DNA of 64,000 bases, taken from contig JAGLFH010000021.1 in assembly GCA_023144635.1 (NCBI GenBank), positions 62,001-126,000 of the forward strand, given 5' to 3'. Below, piece by piece: positions 45,147-54,231 of this stretch. The position numbers and the translations under genes were made by a program. This stretch comes from Candidatus Auribacterota bacterium. Lineage in GTDB: Bacteria > Auribacterota > JAFGBW01 > JAFGJP01. Under the pieces are notes generated by a model, which made no database searches, was not told where the DNA came from, and worked only from the letters and a program-made list of their open reading frames with translations. Positions within the stretch are counted from its first letter, which is position 1. Each line of letters starts with the position of its first letter.

Positions 45147-47186
45147 TTAAGGAATCTCATATACAAAACAATTTTTTGTCTTAAATAAAGGTTTTGAATT
45201 TATAATAATATTGTCAAGATTATCATTTTTCATTTTATTATATTCCTCTTTGCTTAAAACTAAAAAACGGATATTCATTTTTTTTATGATCAATTCTATT
45301 TCTTTTTTAGAATAAGCAGAGCAATTATATAGCTTTTTACCTTTAAACCCTTTTTTACTTATGGCTGTGAGCCTAAGGGGTGTCATAAATACTTTTGAAA
45401 GTGACGGTGATGTATAAAAAGAATAGCTTTTAAATTTACTGTGGTATGGACTGAATTCTTTCAAATATGCAATGTTACCAATTTTTTTTGACTGATCAAG
45501 AAGGCGTGCTGAGATGTATCCATATCCTGATACATCTTTAAGAAAAGATTCTTTTTCAAATTGTCCTGTTATTTTCAGGAAGAGATAAGACGGATGCAGG
45601 CATTGGATGATTGTTATAATGTTTATAGCCATGCTGATGATTATTGAGAATAAAAGTATTTTTTTAAAATACTGAACTCCATCCGGAAAAAGGCTGTTCG
45701 TTAAAATTACCCCTAAAGGAATAGAGAGCAATGCTATAACAGGAAAAAGAAATCTTCCAAAGTGCGGCATAAAAATAAACCAAAATAAAGTGCAGAAAGG
45801 TATAATTATGACAGATAGTGTAAAAAGAAGAGATCTTTTTTTACGATATTCCACTATAAGAAGTGGCAGAAGAATTAAAAATAAAGGACCGAATCCTACA
45901 GCGTGGTCAAGTGTAGAAAATGATTTATAATCAAATGTTAAATGAAAAGGAAGCAATAAAAGATCTTTAATCGAACGACCATATCCTTTTGAGAAATAGA
46001 ACTGTTTTGTTATAGTGTAATCTACAAGAGAATTCCAATTGTCTATTTTTAAAGCTGATGCAAGGACCGGATATACAGGATCTCCTGTGAGAATAAAATT
46101 TCTTAAATAAAACGGCAGAGCTATCAAAACAAAAAGAAAAATGATTAAAATAAGTTTTTTTGCAGAAGGTAAGACCTTTTGTTTTGCTCTTTTAGAGAGT
46201 AAGATAATACATAAAATATATGAGAGAACAAACATGATAGTGCTATGATGTGATGTTAAAAGAAAAAACACACAGGCACTAAGAGACAAAAGATCTTTTG
46301 TCTCTCCCTTTTGTAAATAGTCAAACAAAAAATTAAATGATGCCAGAAAAAAGACTATGATCCCGGATGTTATAAAAGCAGTTGAAGAATAAAAAGCAAT
46401 TACAGGAGTAATAGAAAAAATACATGCAGAAGTAATTGCTGCTTTTTGAGAAAATTCCTTTCTTGCTATTTTATATATGAGAATAACCGATAAAATATTC
46501 AAAAAACAGTGAAATAATTTAGGTATTTGATCGCCAAACAGAAACATTATGTAAGTGTATAGTAATTCGATGCTAATGGGAAATACTGTGTATGGGTTTT
46601 CAATGTCTATTGCAATGCTTTTTTGTTCAATAAACCTTTTTGGATTAAGAAGATGATAACCTATCTCATCAGAAAAATAAGGTGGGTAGGAGGATGCTAT
46701 AAAAGTTATAATAATTGTTGTGAGTATAAGAAAGATAAGAAAAATGCTTATACCATTTAACTTGGAGAAGGAGGCGTTAAAATCTTTGAAAGCATTTAAT
46801 AAAATCTGTTTTCTTCTATGTAAGTGATAAAAAAAAGAAAGAATACCTATTGTAAATATTATTAAAATTAATGGAAATATTAAGATCTTAAAAAGTCCTA
46901 AAAAGAAAAGTGATTGCGATACAATAATGCTTCCGAATAAAAAAGAACTAATAATGGAAAAATGAATAATATCTTTTTTAATCCTAAAAACAAACGGAAA
47001 CCCGATTCCTAGAATAGATATTATTACAAGTATTAATAATAATGTATTTATAACAAATCCAATGACGGATTGAATAAATGTATTAAAAAAAATATCATTG
47101 TAATAGTATAAAATAAAAATAGAGAGTGATGCTAATAAAGAGACTTTAACCGCTGTTTTTTTATGCTGATCAAATAAAGTTGGCAT
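45147..47186 (-). CDS. GT-C (PMT/GT39-like) membrane glycosyltransferase
   Basis: The 679-residue membrane protein has about 13 segments. The first large loop has SYPPYFSDEIGYHLLNPKRFIEQ, the acidic D-E-x-x-Y pattern of GT-C enzymes acting on polyprenyl-phosphate sugars. The C-terminal ~130 residues (from about 550) form a soluble domain. It is convergent with the radical SAM gene and divergent, with only 47 bases between start codons, from the 47234 gene. Confidence 0.78.
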   Translation of the reverse strand: MPTLFDQHKKTAVKVSLLASLSIFILYYYNDIFFNTFIQSVIGFVINTLLLILVIISILGIGFPFVFRIKKDIIHFSIISSFLFGSIIVSQSLFFLGLFKILIFPLILIIFTIGILSFFYHLHRRKQILLNAFKDFNASFSKLNGISIFLIFLILTTIIITFIASSYPPYFSDEIGYHLLNPKRFIEQKSIAIDIENPYTVFPISIELLYTYIMFLFGDQIPKLFHCFLNILSVILIYKIARKEFSQKAAITSACIFSITPVIAFYSSTAFITSGIIVFFLASFNFLFDYLQKGETKDLLSLSACVFFLLTSHHSTIMFVLSYILCIILLSKRAKQKVLPSAKKLILIIFLFVLIALPFYLRNFILTGDPVYPVLASALKIDNWNSLVDYTITKQFYFSKGYGRSIKDLLLLPFHLTFDYKSFSTLDHAVGFGPLFLILLPLLIVEYRKKRSLLFTLSVIIIPFCTLFWFIFMPHFGRFLFPVIALLSIPLGVILTNSLFPDGVQYFKKILLFSIIISMAINIITIIQCLHPSYLFLKITGQFEKESFLKDVSGYGYISARLLDQSKKIGNIAYLKEFSPYHSKFKSYSFYTSPSLSKVFMTPLRLTAISKKGFKGKKLYNCSAYSKKEIELIIKKMNIRFLVLSKEEYNKMKNDNLDNIIINSKPLFKTKNCFVYEIP

Positions 47187-47233
47187 TTTATTATATTATT
47201 GTATTTAGTACATTAAATTAATATTATTTACTA

Positions 47234-49393
47234 ATGTTACAAAAAAAAACGAATATTTTAAAGCTTTCTCTATCCATCTTGTTTTTTATCATAATTACAG
47301 CATTTTGTATCCATAAACTCTTTAACTATGATATATGGTGGCATCTAAGAACAGGAGAGTATATATTAAAAAACAGGACAGTTCCTTTTTATGATATATT
47401 TACTTATTCAGTAGCAAATAATATATGGATAGATCTTCACTGGTTTTTTCAAATAATTGTTTATAAGATTTGGTGTATTGCAGGAAGTACAGGGCTTATT
47501 TTTGCTGTTGTAATATTTATAAATCTTTCCTTTTTTATAATATCGAGATCATTGAGCCCAAATATTTCAACTACGGTTAAATACGGGATACTTCTTATTG
47601 CCGCATTTATTCTTGAGGGTAGGTTTTTTATACGCCCTGAATTGTTCTCATATGTGTACTTATTACTCTTTTTATATGTCCTTTCAAGATCAGCTAAATA
47701 TTCTAATAAGAAAATCATTTTTTTGCTTTGTTTAATTCAGCTTTTGTGGGTAAATACTCAAGGACTATTTATTTTAGGGATATATCTTTGCTTTTGTTTC
47801 TTTTTGGAAAAACTTATTATTAAAAGAGAAAAAAAAGAGATAACTTTTGGAGCGATCTTACTTTTATTAGTGATACTTGTTTCTTTTATTAATCCTTATG
47901 GCCTAAAGGGGCTTCTTTTCCCATTAAAGCTTTTTACAAGAATTGGACCCGAAGTAAATCTTTTCCGTTTGAATATAAATGAGTTTATGTCTCCTTTTGC
48001 TACTTCCGGATATTTATTATATAAGGTTTATGCCGGATTATTTATTGTATTGCTTATTTTATCTTTTAAAAAACACTCTTTACACAAAATCATTTTTTCA
48101 ATATCTCTTTTTTTCTTATCAGTAATAGCCAACAGGAATATAAATATATTTGTTTTTGCAAGTATTCCGCTTGTTATATCAGGTTTTGATCATTTGATGA
48201 AAAATAAGCTTAAGATTGAGTCTTTTTTGACAACAAAACTTATCAAAATATTTAGAGAATGTATTTTAACCACTTTGATCATTGTTTATATAACATGTAT
48301 TTATTGTGTAGTATCTAATAGATATTACATTAAGAAAAACAGCCTGAAGAGGTTCGGTTTTGGCATAAACAATACTTTTTATCCGAAAAAGGCAGTTGAT
48401 TTCATACTTGATAATAATATTAGAGGAAGGATATTTAATGATGTTGGGACAGGTTCTTATGCGATATACAGGTTTTATCCGAGCAGAAAAGTCTATATTG
48501 ACGGTAGGTTGGAAGTAATGGGTGATGAGCATTTTAATGAGCACATTGAAATGCTTTCTGATTTTAATAGACTTGAGAATTTCGTAGAAAAGAAGAATTT
48601 CTCTGTTATCTTATTCAGATTTGATCCGAGTGGTGTGAAACTGATGTCAAGGTTCAAGAAGCTTAAGAAATGGAAGCTGGTGTATTTTTCACACTCTGGA
48701 GTAGTCTTTTTAAGAAAAGGAGAGAGAGATGACCTTAACGGAATATTAAATAAGCATTTAATCGAACTTGAGGAAAACATAAAGAAAAGATCTCAGCTAA
48801 AATCAACAGAAAGTTCATTTTATTATAATGATCCAATGGAATACTATTATTATGGAAAAATACTCTCAGCGCTGGGCTATACGAGGCTTTCTATACTTTA
48901 TTTAATGGAAGCAATTAAGATAAATCCTGATAGTTTCTATATTCATCGTGATGCAGCAGATACTTATCTTTTGCTTAATCAAATTGATACTGCAAATCAG
49001 TTTTATAACAGTGCAAATTTATTAAACCCAAAGGATATTAGAACATTACTGGGACTGACTCGTGTAAATATGAGAAAACATAATTATAAAGAAGCAAAAA
49101 AAACAGTTGATAAGGCACTTAAAATAACACCACTCGATACAACACTTCTTTATTATAAAGGAATGATATGTTTTGAGTTAAAAGATTATGTGAAAGCAAG
49201 AAATGTTTTTTTAAAAATAACAATTGTAGCGAAGAATGCTAAAATCAAAGCAGCAGCTTATTTTAATTTAGGTCTTTCTTTGAAAAAAATGGGTAAAGAA
49301 AAAGAATCTTTTGATGCTTTTAATAATGCTTTTTCCTTAGATGGATCTCTTAAAAAATCACCTCAAATCATTAATATGAATTTAAAGTTATAA
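47234..49393 (+). CDS. Polytopic membrane protein with C-terminal TPR repeats
   Basis: The 719-residue protein has about 10 membrane segments in the first ~360 residues, with a conserved-looking first loop NYDIWWHLRTGEYILKNRTVPFYDIFTYS. I associate this pattern with uncharacterised GT-C-like membrane proteins. It is followed by a soluble region (360-520, with IFNDVGTGSYAIYRFYPSRKVYIDGR) and TPR units at about 527-705. By analogy with neighbours it may be a glycosyltransferase, but no catalytic residue can be named with confidence. Confidence 0.72.
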   Translation: MLQKKTNILKLSLSILFFIIITAFCIHKLFNYDIWWHLRTGEYILKNRTVPFYDIFTYSVANNIWIDLHWFFQIIVYKIWCIAGSTGLIFAVVIFINLSFFIISRSLSPNISTTVKYGILLIAAFILEGRFFIRPELFSYVYLLLFLYVLSRSAKYSNKKIIFLLCLIQLLWVNTQGLFILGIYLCFCFFLEKLIIKREKKEITFGAILLLLVILVSFINPYGLKGLLFPLKLFTRIGPEVNLFRLNINEFMSPFATSGYLLYKVYAGLFIVLLILSFKKHSLHKIIFSISLFFLSVIANRNINIFVFASIPLVISGFDHLMKNKLKIESFLTTKLIKIFRECILTTLIIVYITCIYCVVSNRYYIKKNSLKRFGFGINNTFYPKKAVDFILDNNIRGRIFNDVGTGSYAIYRFYPSRKVYIDGRLEVMGDEHFNEHIEMLSDFNRLENFVEKKNFSVILFRFDPSGVKLMSRFKKLKKWKLVYFSHSGVVFLRKGERDDLNGILNKHLIELEENIKKRSQLKSTESSFYYNDPMEYYYYGKILSALGYTRLSILYLMEAIKINPDSFYIHRDAADTYLLLNQIDTANQFYNSANLLNPKDIRTLLGLTRVNMRKHNYKEAKKTVDKALKITPLDTTLLYYKGMICFELKDYVKARNVFLKITIVAKNAKIKAAAYFNLGLSLKKMGKEKESFDAFNNAFSLDGSLKKSPQIINMNLKL

Positions 49394-49402
49394 AGAAACA
49401 CT

Positions 49403-49723
49403 CTAATCAAGATCGCCAAATGTACCATGGCTATTTGCTGTTGCAGGACATGTTACATCAAGAGTGGTGTTGTTTATATCAGGTTCACCAGATGCAGGCA
49501 TTAATGTGCCATATATTGTGATAGTTATGTCTGAAGAAATCTTGTTATCTATAGTGTACTGCTGAACAGCATGTGCAATAATGCGCATATTGTTAAAACA
49601 CTTATTTTTTCTTGCAGCACTTCTGGCTTTCATAAAACCAGGAATACCGATTATCATTAATAATCCGATAATTGCAACTACAATCATAATCTCAATTAGT
49701 GTAAAACCAAGTATTCTTTTCAT
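49403..49723 (-). pseudogene. Short pilin copy lacking promoter and RBS (possible silent cassette)
   Basis: The ORF encodes 106 residues with a type IV pilin/pseudopilin start (GFTLIEIMIVVAIIGLL). It is a shortened paralogue of the next pilin: 26 residues (78 bases) are missing in frame, between GATGCAG and GTTGTAG words. The last 94 bases match the long copy at 92 of 94 positions, whereas the 5' half is much more diverged. No Shine-Dalgarno precedes its ATG (TATATATATATG), no GG-N10-GC promoter exists, and a strong terminator separates it from the upstream pilin. It is open, so it could still be expressed by read-through. Confidence 0.6.
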
Positions 49724-49763
49724 ATATATATATTTACATAAAACAAAATATATTTGAACAAAA

Positions 49764-49797
49764 AAAAACGGGAAAGAATTAATTCTTTCCCGTTTTT
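49764..49797 (-). terminator. Strong Rho-independent terminator between pilin copies
   Basis: A perfect 34-base palindrome: 17-base arms around AATT|AATT, core ACGGGAAAG paired with CTTTCCCGT. On the minus strand the arm ends in a run of nine T; on the plus strand five T. It should stop transcription from the full-length pilin gene before the short copy. Confidence 0.9.
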
Positions 49798-49811
49798 AAT
49801 ATTAACAAAAC

Positions 49812-50210
49812 TTAATCAAGATCGCCAAATGTACCATGGCTTTTTGCTGTTGCAGGACATGTTACATCAAGAGTGGTGTTGTTTACATCAGGTTCACCAG
49901 ATGCAGCACCATATGTTAGATCTGCTTCAGGGCATTTCAAAAAATTTGGAACATACATATCTGGATCACGGGCATCAGTTGTAGGCATTAATGTACCATA
50001 TATAGTGATTGTGCTGTCTGAAGGATAATTATTATCGATCGTATACTGCTGAACAGCATGTGCAATAACGCGCATATTGTTGTAGCAAGTATTCTTTCTG
50101 GCATTGTCTCTAGCTTTAATAAAGCCAGGAACACCTATTGCTACCAGCAAACCAATGATCGCAACAACGATCATTATTTCTACAAGTGTAAAACCTTTCA
50201 TCCTTCTCAT
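49812..50210 (-). CDS. Type IV pilin-like major subunit candidate
   Basis: The 132-residue protein has a short leader MRRMKG, cleaved by a PilD-type peptidase before F, then the hydrophobic N-terminal helix FTLVEIMIVVAIIGLLVAIGVPGF with the conserved Glu5. A globular part with CxxNMRVIAHAVQQYTIDN and a CPE...CPAT cysteine pair follows. A strong AGGAGG ribosome binding site precedes the ATG. A sigma-54-type -24/-12 promoter lies about 50 bases upstream. The pattern fits a major pilin; a type II secretion pseudopilin is the alternative. Confidence 0.88.
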   Translation of the reverse strand: MRRMKGFTLVEIMIVVAIIGLLVAIGVPGFIKARDNARKNTCYNNMRVIAHAVQQYTIDNNYPSDSTITIYGTLMPTTDARDPDMYVPNFLKCPEADLTYGAASGEPDVNNTTLDVTCPATAKSHGTFGDLD

Positions 50211-50257
50211 ACTACTCCTCCTTTGTATTGGGTTTTCATTCTGATTTAATTTATACT

Positions 50258-50275
50258 ATGCAAAAATAATGCCTT
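50258..50275 (-). promoter_or_regulatory. Sigma-54 (-24/-12) promoter of the pilin gene at 50210
   Basis: On the minus strand the sequence reads AAGGCATTATTTTTGCATA: GG at plus positions 50273-50272, then 10 bases, then GC at 50261-50260 in a perfect TTGCA. The spacing is exactly that required by sigma-54. PilS/PilR-like regulators are encoded nearby. Confidence 0.7.
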
Positions 50276-50401
50276 ATTTGAAATTAATTAAACATTAAAT
50301 GATAAATGTATATAACATATTGCAATAAGCTGATATAAAAATAGTAGTAAAGTGAATGTCATGAAAAGAAGTAATAAATTGTGGCATATTTATTAATAAT
50401 A

Positions 50402-50440
50402 TTTAACAAAAATGTTAATGCGATTAACATTTTTGTTAAA
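50402..50440. terminator. Long hairpin between two pilin genes
   Basis: An exact 18-bp stem (TTTAACAAAAATGTTAAT with its complement) and a 3-base loop GCG. It lies 25 bases after the stop of the 50851 pilin gene on the minus strand. The stem is AT-rich and lacks a clear T run, so it may be a terminator, an mRNA-stabilising 3' end, or a regulatory site for the next pilin promoter. Confidence 0.6.
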
Positions 50441-50464
50441 AAGCAATACAGCTCTAATTTGGTA

Positions 50465-50851
50465 TTAGTAATTGTATGTACCATGATTTTTGTCTGCCTC
50501 GGCTACCGGGCATGTAACATTTAGGTTTGTGTTATTTACGAAATTATCATATGTTGTTTCAGACCTTGGACATGTAAGATACTGTGGTATATAAAGAGAC
50601 ATGTCTTTTGTCTCTGTTGTAGGCATAATGAAGTCATTATACAGGGTCACGTTTGTATTTGAAGCTATATTTAAATCCAATGAATATTGCTGTACTGCTT
50701 CAGTAATAATTCGCATATTTGTATGACATCTACTTCTTCTGGCAGTATCTCTTACTCTTATAAATGCAGGCATACCTAAAGCTGTAAGCAAACTCATTAT
50801 TGCGATCACGATCATTATTTCAACTAATGTGAATCCTTTGTAATGTTTCAT
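50465..50851 (-). CDS. Type IV pilin-like protein (second full-length subunit)
   Basis: The 128-residue protein has leader MKHYKG, then FTLVEIMIVIAIMSLLTALGMPAF with Glu5, and a globular part sharing CxTNMRIITEAVQQYSLD, YIPQYLTCP and NLNVTCP with the other pilin; the sequence is clearly diverged. An AGAGG ribosome binding site and its own sigma-54-type promoter precede it. It may be a minor or alternative pilin. Confidence 0.87.
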   Translation of the reverse strand: MKHYKGFTLVEIMIVIAIMSLLTALGMPAFIRVRDTARRSRCHTNMRIITEAVQQYSLDLNIASNTNVTLYNDFIMPTTETKDMSLYIPQYLTCPRSETTYDNFVNNTNLNVTCPVAEADKNHGTYNY

Positions 50852-50879
50852 ATCGGCCTCTTTATTCTAGGTTTATTTA

Positions 50880-50896
50880 CGCATTTATTGTGCCGA
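50880..50896 (-). promoter_or_regulatory. Sigma-54 (-24/-12) promoter of the pilin gene at 50851
   Basis: Minus strand TCGGCACAATAAATGCGT: GG at plus 50894-50893, 10 bases, GC at 50882-50881. GGCAC matches the -24 consensus well; ATGC is a weaker -12. It lies about 30 bases before the start codon. Confidence 0.65.
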
Positions 50897-51026
50897 TATT
50901 TAATATGAATATTGCATAAACACAAAAGAAAAATCATATAATAATTTTATAACCATTTATTTTAAAAAAGAGATGATTTTTCACTTGTGTTTACATGAAG
51001 CTAACTGATTGTGCAGCATCTGTTTT

Positions 51027-51081
51027 GTCGTCATCCATTAGCAGTATATCTGGATCCCGGATCAGAGTCCGGGATGACGAC
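51027..51081. repeat. Palindromic GGATCCCGGA-type element upstream of the pilin gene
   Basis: Arms GTCGTCATCC (51027-51036) and GGATGACGAC (51072-51081) enclose CCCGGA-TCAGAG-TCCGGG. Similar palindromes are widespread intergenic repeats in many bacteria. The remaining bases of 50852-51204 show nothing beyond the pilin promoter. Confidence 0.75.
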
Positions 51082-51204
51082 GATGCGTGATGTATTGCAT
51101 TTACAACACACTCAATTCGTGAAATATTCAGGTTAGCTTTTATTTTTTACAAAGTTATTGAAAATAAAAAAAGTAAAGTGGCGGTATCTTACTAGACATA
51201 TGTC

Positions 51205-52572
51205 TTAGAGGCTATATTTATCTATTTTTCTATAAAGGCTCATAAGTGTAATATCAAGAATATTTGCTGCTTTCTTTTTATCACCCGAGCAGTTTTCCAG
51301 TATTTTTATCAAATATTTCTTTTCCTGAATATTTAAATATTTTTTTAAAGGCTGAGATTTTCCTGCTGTCTCATCAATATCTGAATCAGATAAAAATGAC
51401 ATTTTACTTTTAAAGAAATTTTCAGGAAACATATCAGGTGTTATTTTGTCTTTAGGACAAAGAACCTTTAATCGTTCTATTACATTTTCAAGCTCTCTTA
51501 TATTTCCGGGCCAGTCATAATCTATTAAAAGTTTCATGGCCTCAGGTGCTATTATGTAAACTTGTGAATTATCCCCGGATTTTAAAAAATGTTCTGCCAA
51601 ATAAGGAATATCCTCTTTTCTTTCTCTAAGAGGAGGAAGGTTAACAGGAACAACATTTAAGCGGTAGTATAGATCTTCGCGAAAAGCTTTTTCTCTTACT
51701 AATTCTTCAAGATTTTCGTTTGATGCTGCAACAACTCTTACATTTATTTTATTTACTTTTGTATCACCTACCATTCGTACTTCTTTTTCCTGAATTACTC
51801 TTAAAAGCTTTACCTGAAGATTGAGAGGCATTGAAGAAATCTCATCGAGAAAGATTGTTCCCTTATCTGCTTCTTGAAAAAGACCGTTTTTATCACTTAT
51901 TGCGCCTGTAAAAGAACCCTTTTTATGACCAAAAAGCTCGCTTTCAAGAAGAGTTTCAGGAATGGCAGCACAGTTTACTACAACAAAGGCATTTTTGTTT
52001 TTTGGACTTATATCATGAATACATCTGGCAACAAGTTCCTTTCCCGTTCCACTCTCTCCTGTTATTAATACGGTAGTATCACGTATTGCAACCAGTTCTA
52101 TTAGATTGTAAACTTTTTTCATCTTAAGAGATCTTCCGATTATATTATGAAAGCATCCTAGCTCAAGCTTACCTTTTAAACGTCTGTTTTCTTCTAATGT
52201 TTTACGAAGTTCAATACCTCGCTTTACAAGAAAGCGTAAGTGATCCATTTTAAAAGGTTTTTCTACATAATCAAAAGCTCCCAACTTCATTGCAATCTGA
52301 GCATTTTCTTTGCTTGAATATGCTGTTATAAGTATGACGACAAGATCTGGATCTATTCTTTTAGCTTCCTTTAAAAGGTCTATTCCATCGATAGGAGACA
52401 TTTTTATGTCCGATATCATAACAGAAGCGGTGTTTGAAGAAAGAAAATCAAGAGCTTCTTTTGCATTAGAAAAAGTGTTTATATTGTAATCTATTTTTTC
52501 TAATTGTGCAGATATGACTGTTCTTATACTTTCTTCATCATCTACTACTATAATGGTCAGTCTATTTTCCAA
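51205..52572 (-). CDS. pilR: PilR/NtrC-type sigma-54-dependent response regulator
   Basis: The 455-residue protein has a receiver domain (1-120, phosphoacceptor D55 in VMISDIKMSPIDG), then an AAA+ sigma-54 activator domain with Walker A GESGTGKE (172-179), the sigma-54 contact loop GSFTGA (219-224, the common Ser variant of GAFTGA), and ENVIERLKVL. A C-terminal Fis-type helix-turn-helix ends in KKAANILDITLMSLYRKIDKY. It lies 22 bases after the PilS-like kinase, its probable partner. The two nearby pilin genes with -24/-12 promoters are the likely targets. The symbol rests on context; AtoC/NtrC-like is the generic alternative. Confidence 0.85.
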   Translation of the reverse strand: MENRLTIIVVDDEESIRTVISAQLEKIDYNINTFSNAKEALDFLSSNTASVMISDIKMSPIDGIDLLKEAKRIDPDLVVILITAYSSKENAQIAMKLGAFDYVEKPFKMDHLRFLVKRGIELRKTLEENRRLKGKLELGCFHNIIGRSLKMKKVYNLIELVAIRDTTVLITGESGTGKELVARCIHDISPKNKNAFVVVNCAAIPETLLESELFGHKKGSFTGAISDKNGLFQEADKGTIFLDEISSMPLNLQVKLLRVIQEKEVRMVGDTKVNKINVRVVAASNENLEELVREKAFREDLYYRLNVVPVNLPPLRERKEDIPYLAEHFLKSGDNSQVYIIAPEAMKLLIDYDWPGNIRELENVIERLKVLCPKDKITPDMFPENFFKSKMSFLSDSDIDETAGKSQPLKKYLNIQEKKYLIKILENCSGDKKKAANILDITLMSLYRKIDKYSL

Positions 52573-52593
52573 AAAAACTCCTTGGTTTGATAA

Positions 52594-54231
52594 TTATGAT
52601 GTTATAGGAAGGTCAATTATGACAACGCAGCCTTTTTCTGCTTCAGATTCAAGACAAATATGCCATCCGTGTTTTGCTATGATTTTTTTAACCACAGTCA
52701 ATCCCAGGCCGATACCTTTTTCTTTGGATGTATAGAAGGGCTGAAATATTCTTTCTGAGAGTTCTTTTTTAAATCCTTTTCCAGTATCTTTTATTGCTAT
52801 TTTTAAAAAATTATTATTATCTTTCTTATAAGATTTTGCCTCTAGTGTTAGAGTTCCGCCATCGGTCATTGATTGAACAGCATTTAGTATTAAATTGAAA
52901 AAGACCTGCTTGATCTGCTTATCATCAAGGAAAGCAAAATAAATCTCTTTAGAATTATATTTTCTATCAATAAGGATATTATCTTTAAAGTCCTGAGCAT
53001 TTTTTATAAGTGAAAGAACTTCGTCAAGAATCCTTAAAATTTCTTTTCTTTCTTTTTTTAGCATTGTTTCCCCTGTGAAAGCAAGAAATTCTCCAAGTGT
53101 GCGCGAGAGACGTTCTGATTCTTTAAAAATTACATTTATAAGTTCTTGGTCTCTTTTAGTTGCAAATGTGCCGCTTTCCTTCAAGACTTCTATGGAGCCG
53201 CAGATCGATGTAAGAGGGTTTTTGAGCTCATGTGCCATTATTGCTGCCAGTTCTCCTATAGCTTCAAGCTTGTTTTTAATTTTTAATTTTTCTTCAAGAT
53301 TTTTAATGTCTGAAATGTCTCGAAAAACCATGGTTTTTCCGACGGTTTCATCACTTTCATTTTTTAATTCAGAAAGGCTAAACCCTATTATTTTTGTCTG
53401 ACCGCTTTTAGTCTCTATTGTTAATTCAACACCTCTTATGGATTTAGCTTGCTTGATTATTTCAAGATTTACCATGTCCTTGCTTCCAAAAAATATAAAA
53501 TGCCAGTCTCTACCGAGTAGGTCTTCATTGCTAAATCCAAGTATCTCACTTGCAGCTTTGTTTGAATAAACTATCCTATTATTATTGCTTATAGTTATAA
53601 GTCCGCTTTTTATTTGAAAGAGAATATTATCAGAAAGATGCTTAAACCTTGCAAGTTCATCACTTTTCTGTGTTATACGTGTATTAAGCACAGAAGCAAG
53701 ATATCCGATACCTATAAAAACAATAATTCTGACATATATCATATAATAGAAAAAATTTATTGGATTTATTTCCATCTTATAACTGGCTTGTAAAAAATCA
53801 GGCATCCATTGGTAAAATTCCAGCACAGAAGCTATTACATATAAAATAGCAGCAGAAATGCTGTATATGACTACATCTTTCGCTGATACAAGAAAAGCAG
53901 AAGAAATGATCGACATAAGAGGAAGGTATATGAATGGAGAATTTGAATTCAGACCTCCGGAATAATGGATGATCGCTATTTCTATTATAAGCTCAGTATA
54001 AAGTAGAAGCTTTGCATGGAGAGAGGGAGATAAAAGTTTTTTTTGCAGTATTATCAGCCATGAAATATATAATATAAAAAGAAGGGCTACTAGAAAATAA
54101 AAAGGTATCCAGATCTCTTCTGATTGCTGTATCTTTAAGACGGATGCTCCGACTATTAGTATAGCAAATCCGAGAACTATTCTAATAAGTATCAGATACT
54201 TAAATTTTTTATAATCTTCAGTATTTCTCAT
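52594..54231 (-). CDS. pilS: PilS-type membrane sensor histidine kinase
   Basis: The 545-residue protein has six hydrophobic segments in residues 15-190, then a PAS domain (about 205-300: NNRIVYSNKAASEILGFSNEDLLGRDW), HisKA with the phosphorylated His in ELAAIMAHELKNPLTS, and HATPase_c (LILNAVQSM, DTGKGF, GIGLGLTVVKKI). The layout matches PilS, which in Pseudomonas senses pilin in the membrane and phosphorylates PilR. Its start overlaps the pilC stop by one base. Confidence 0.85.
   Translation of the reverse strand: MRNTEDYKKFKYLILIRIVLGFAILIVGASVLKIQQSEEIWIPFYFLVALLFILYISWLIILQKKLLSPSLHAKLLLYTELIIEIAIIHYSGGLNSNSPFIYLPLMSIISSAFLVSAKDVVIYSISAAILYVIASVLEFYQWMPDFLQASYKMEINPINFFYYMIYVRIIVFIGIGYLASVLNTRITQKSDELARFKHLSDNILFQIKSGLITISNNNRIVYSNKAASEILGFSNEDLLGRDWHFIFFGSKDMVNLEIIKQAKSIRGVELTIETKSGQTKIIGFSLSELKNESDETVGKTMVFRDISDIKNLEEKLKIKNKLEAIGELAAIMAHELKNPLTSICGSIEVLKESGTFATKRDQELINVIFKESERLSRTLGEFLAFTGETMLKKERKEILRILDEVLSLIKNAQDFKDNILIDRKYNSKEIYFAFLDDKQIKQVFFNLILNAVQSMTDGGTLTLEAKSYKKDNNNFLKIAIKDTGKGFKKELSERIFQPFYTSKEKGIGLGLTVVKKIIAKHGWHICLESEAEKGCVVIIDLPITS

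Noticed and set aside
50843-50850. GCCGATAT near the pilin start as a sigma-28 -10 element
   Set aside because: It abuts the start codon and lacks a TAAA box upstream; the sigma-54 element explains the gene better. It shows the motif can arise by chance.
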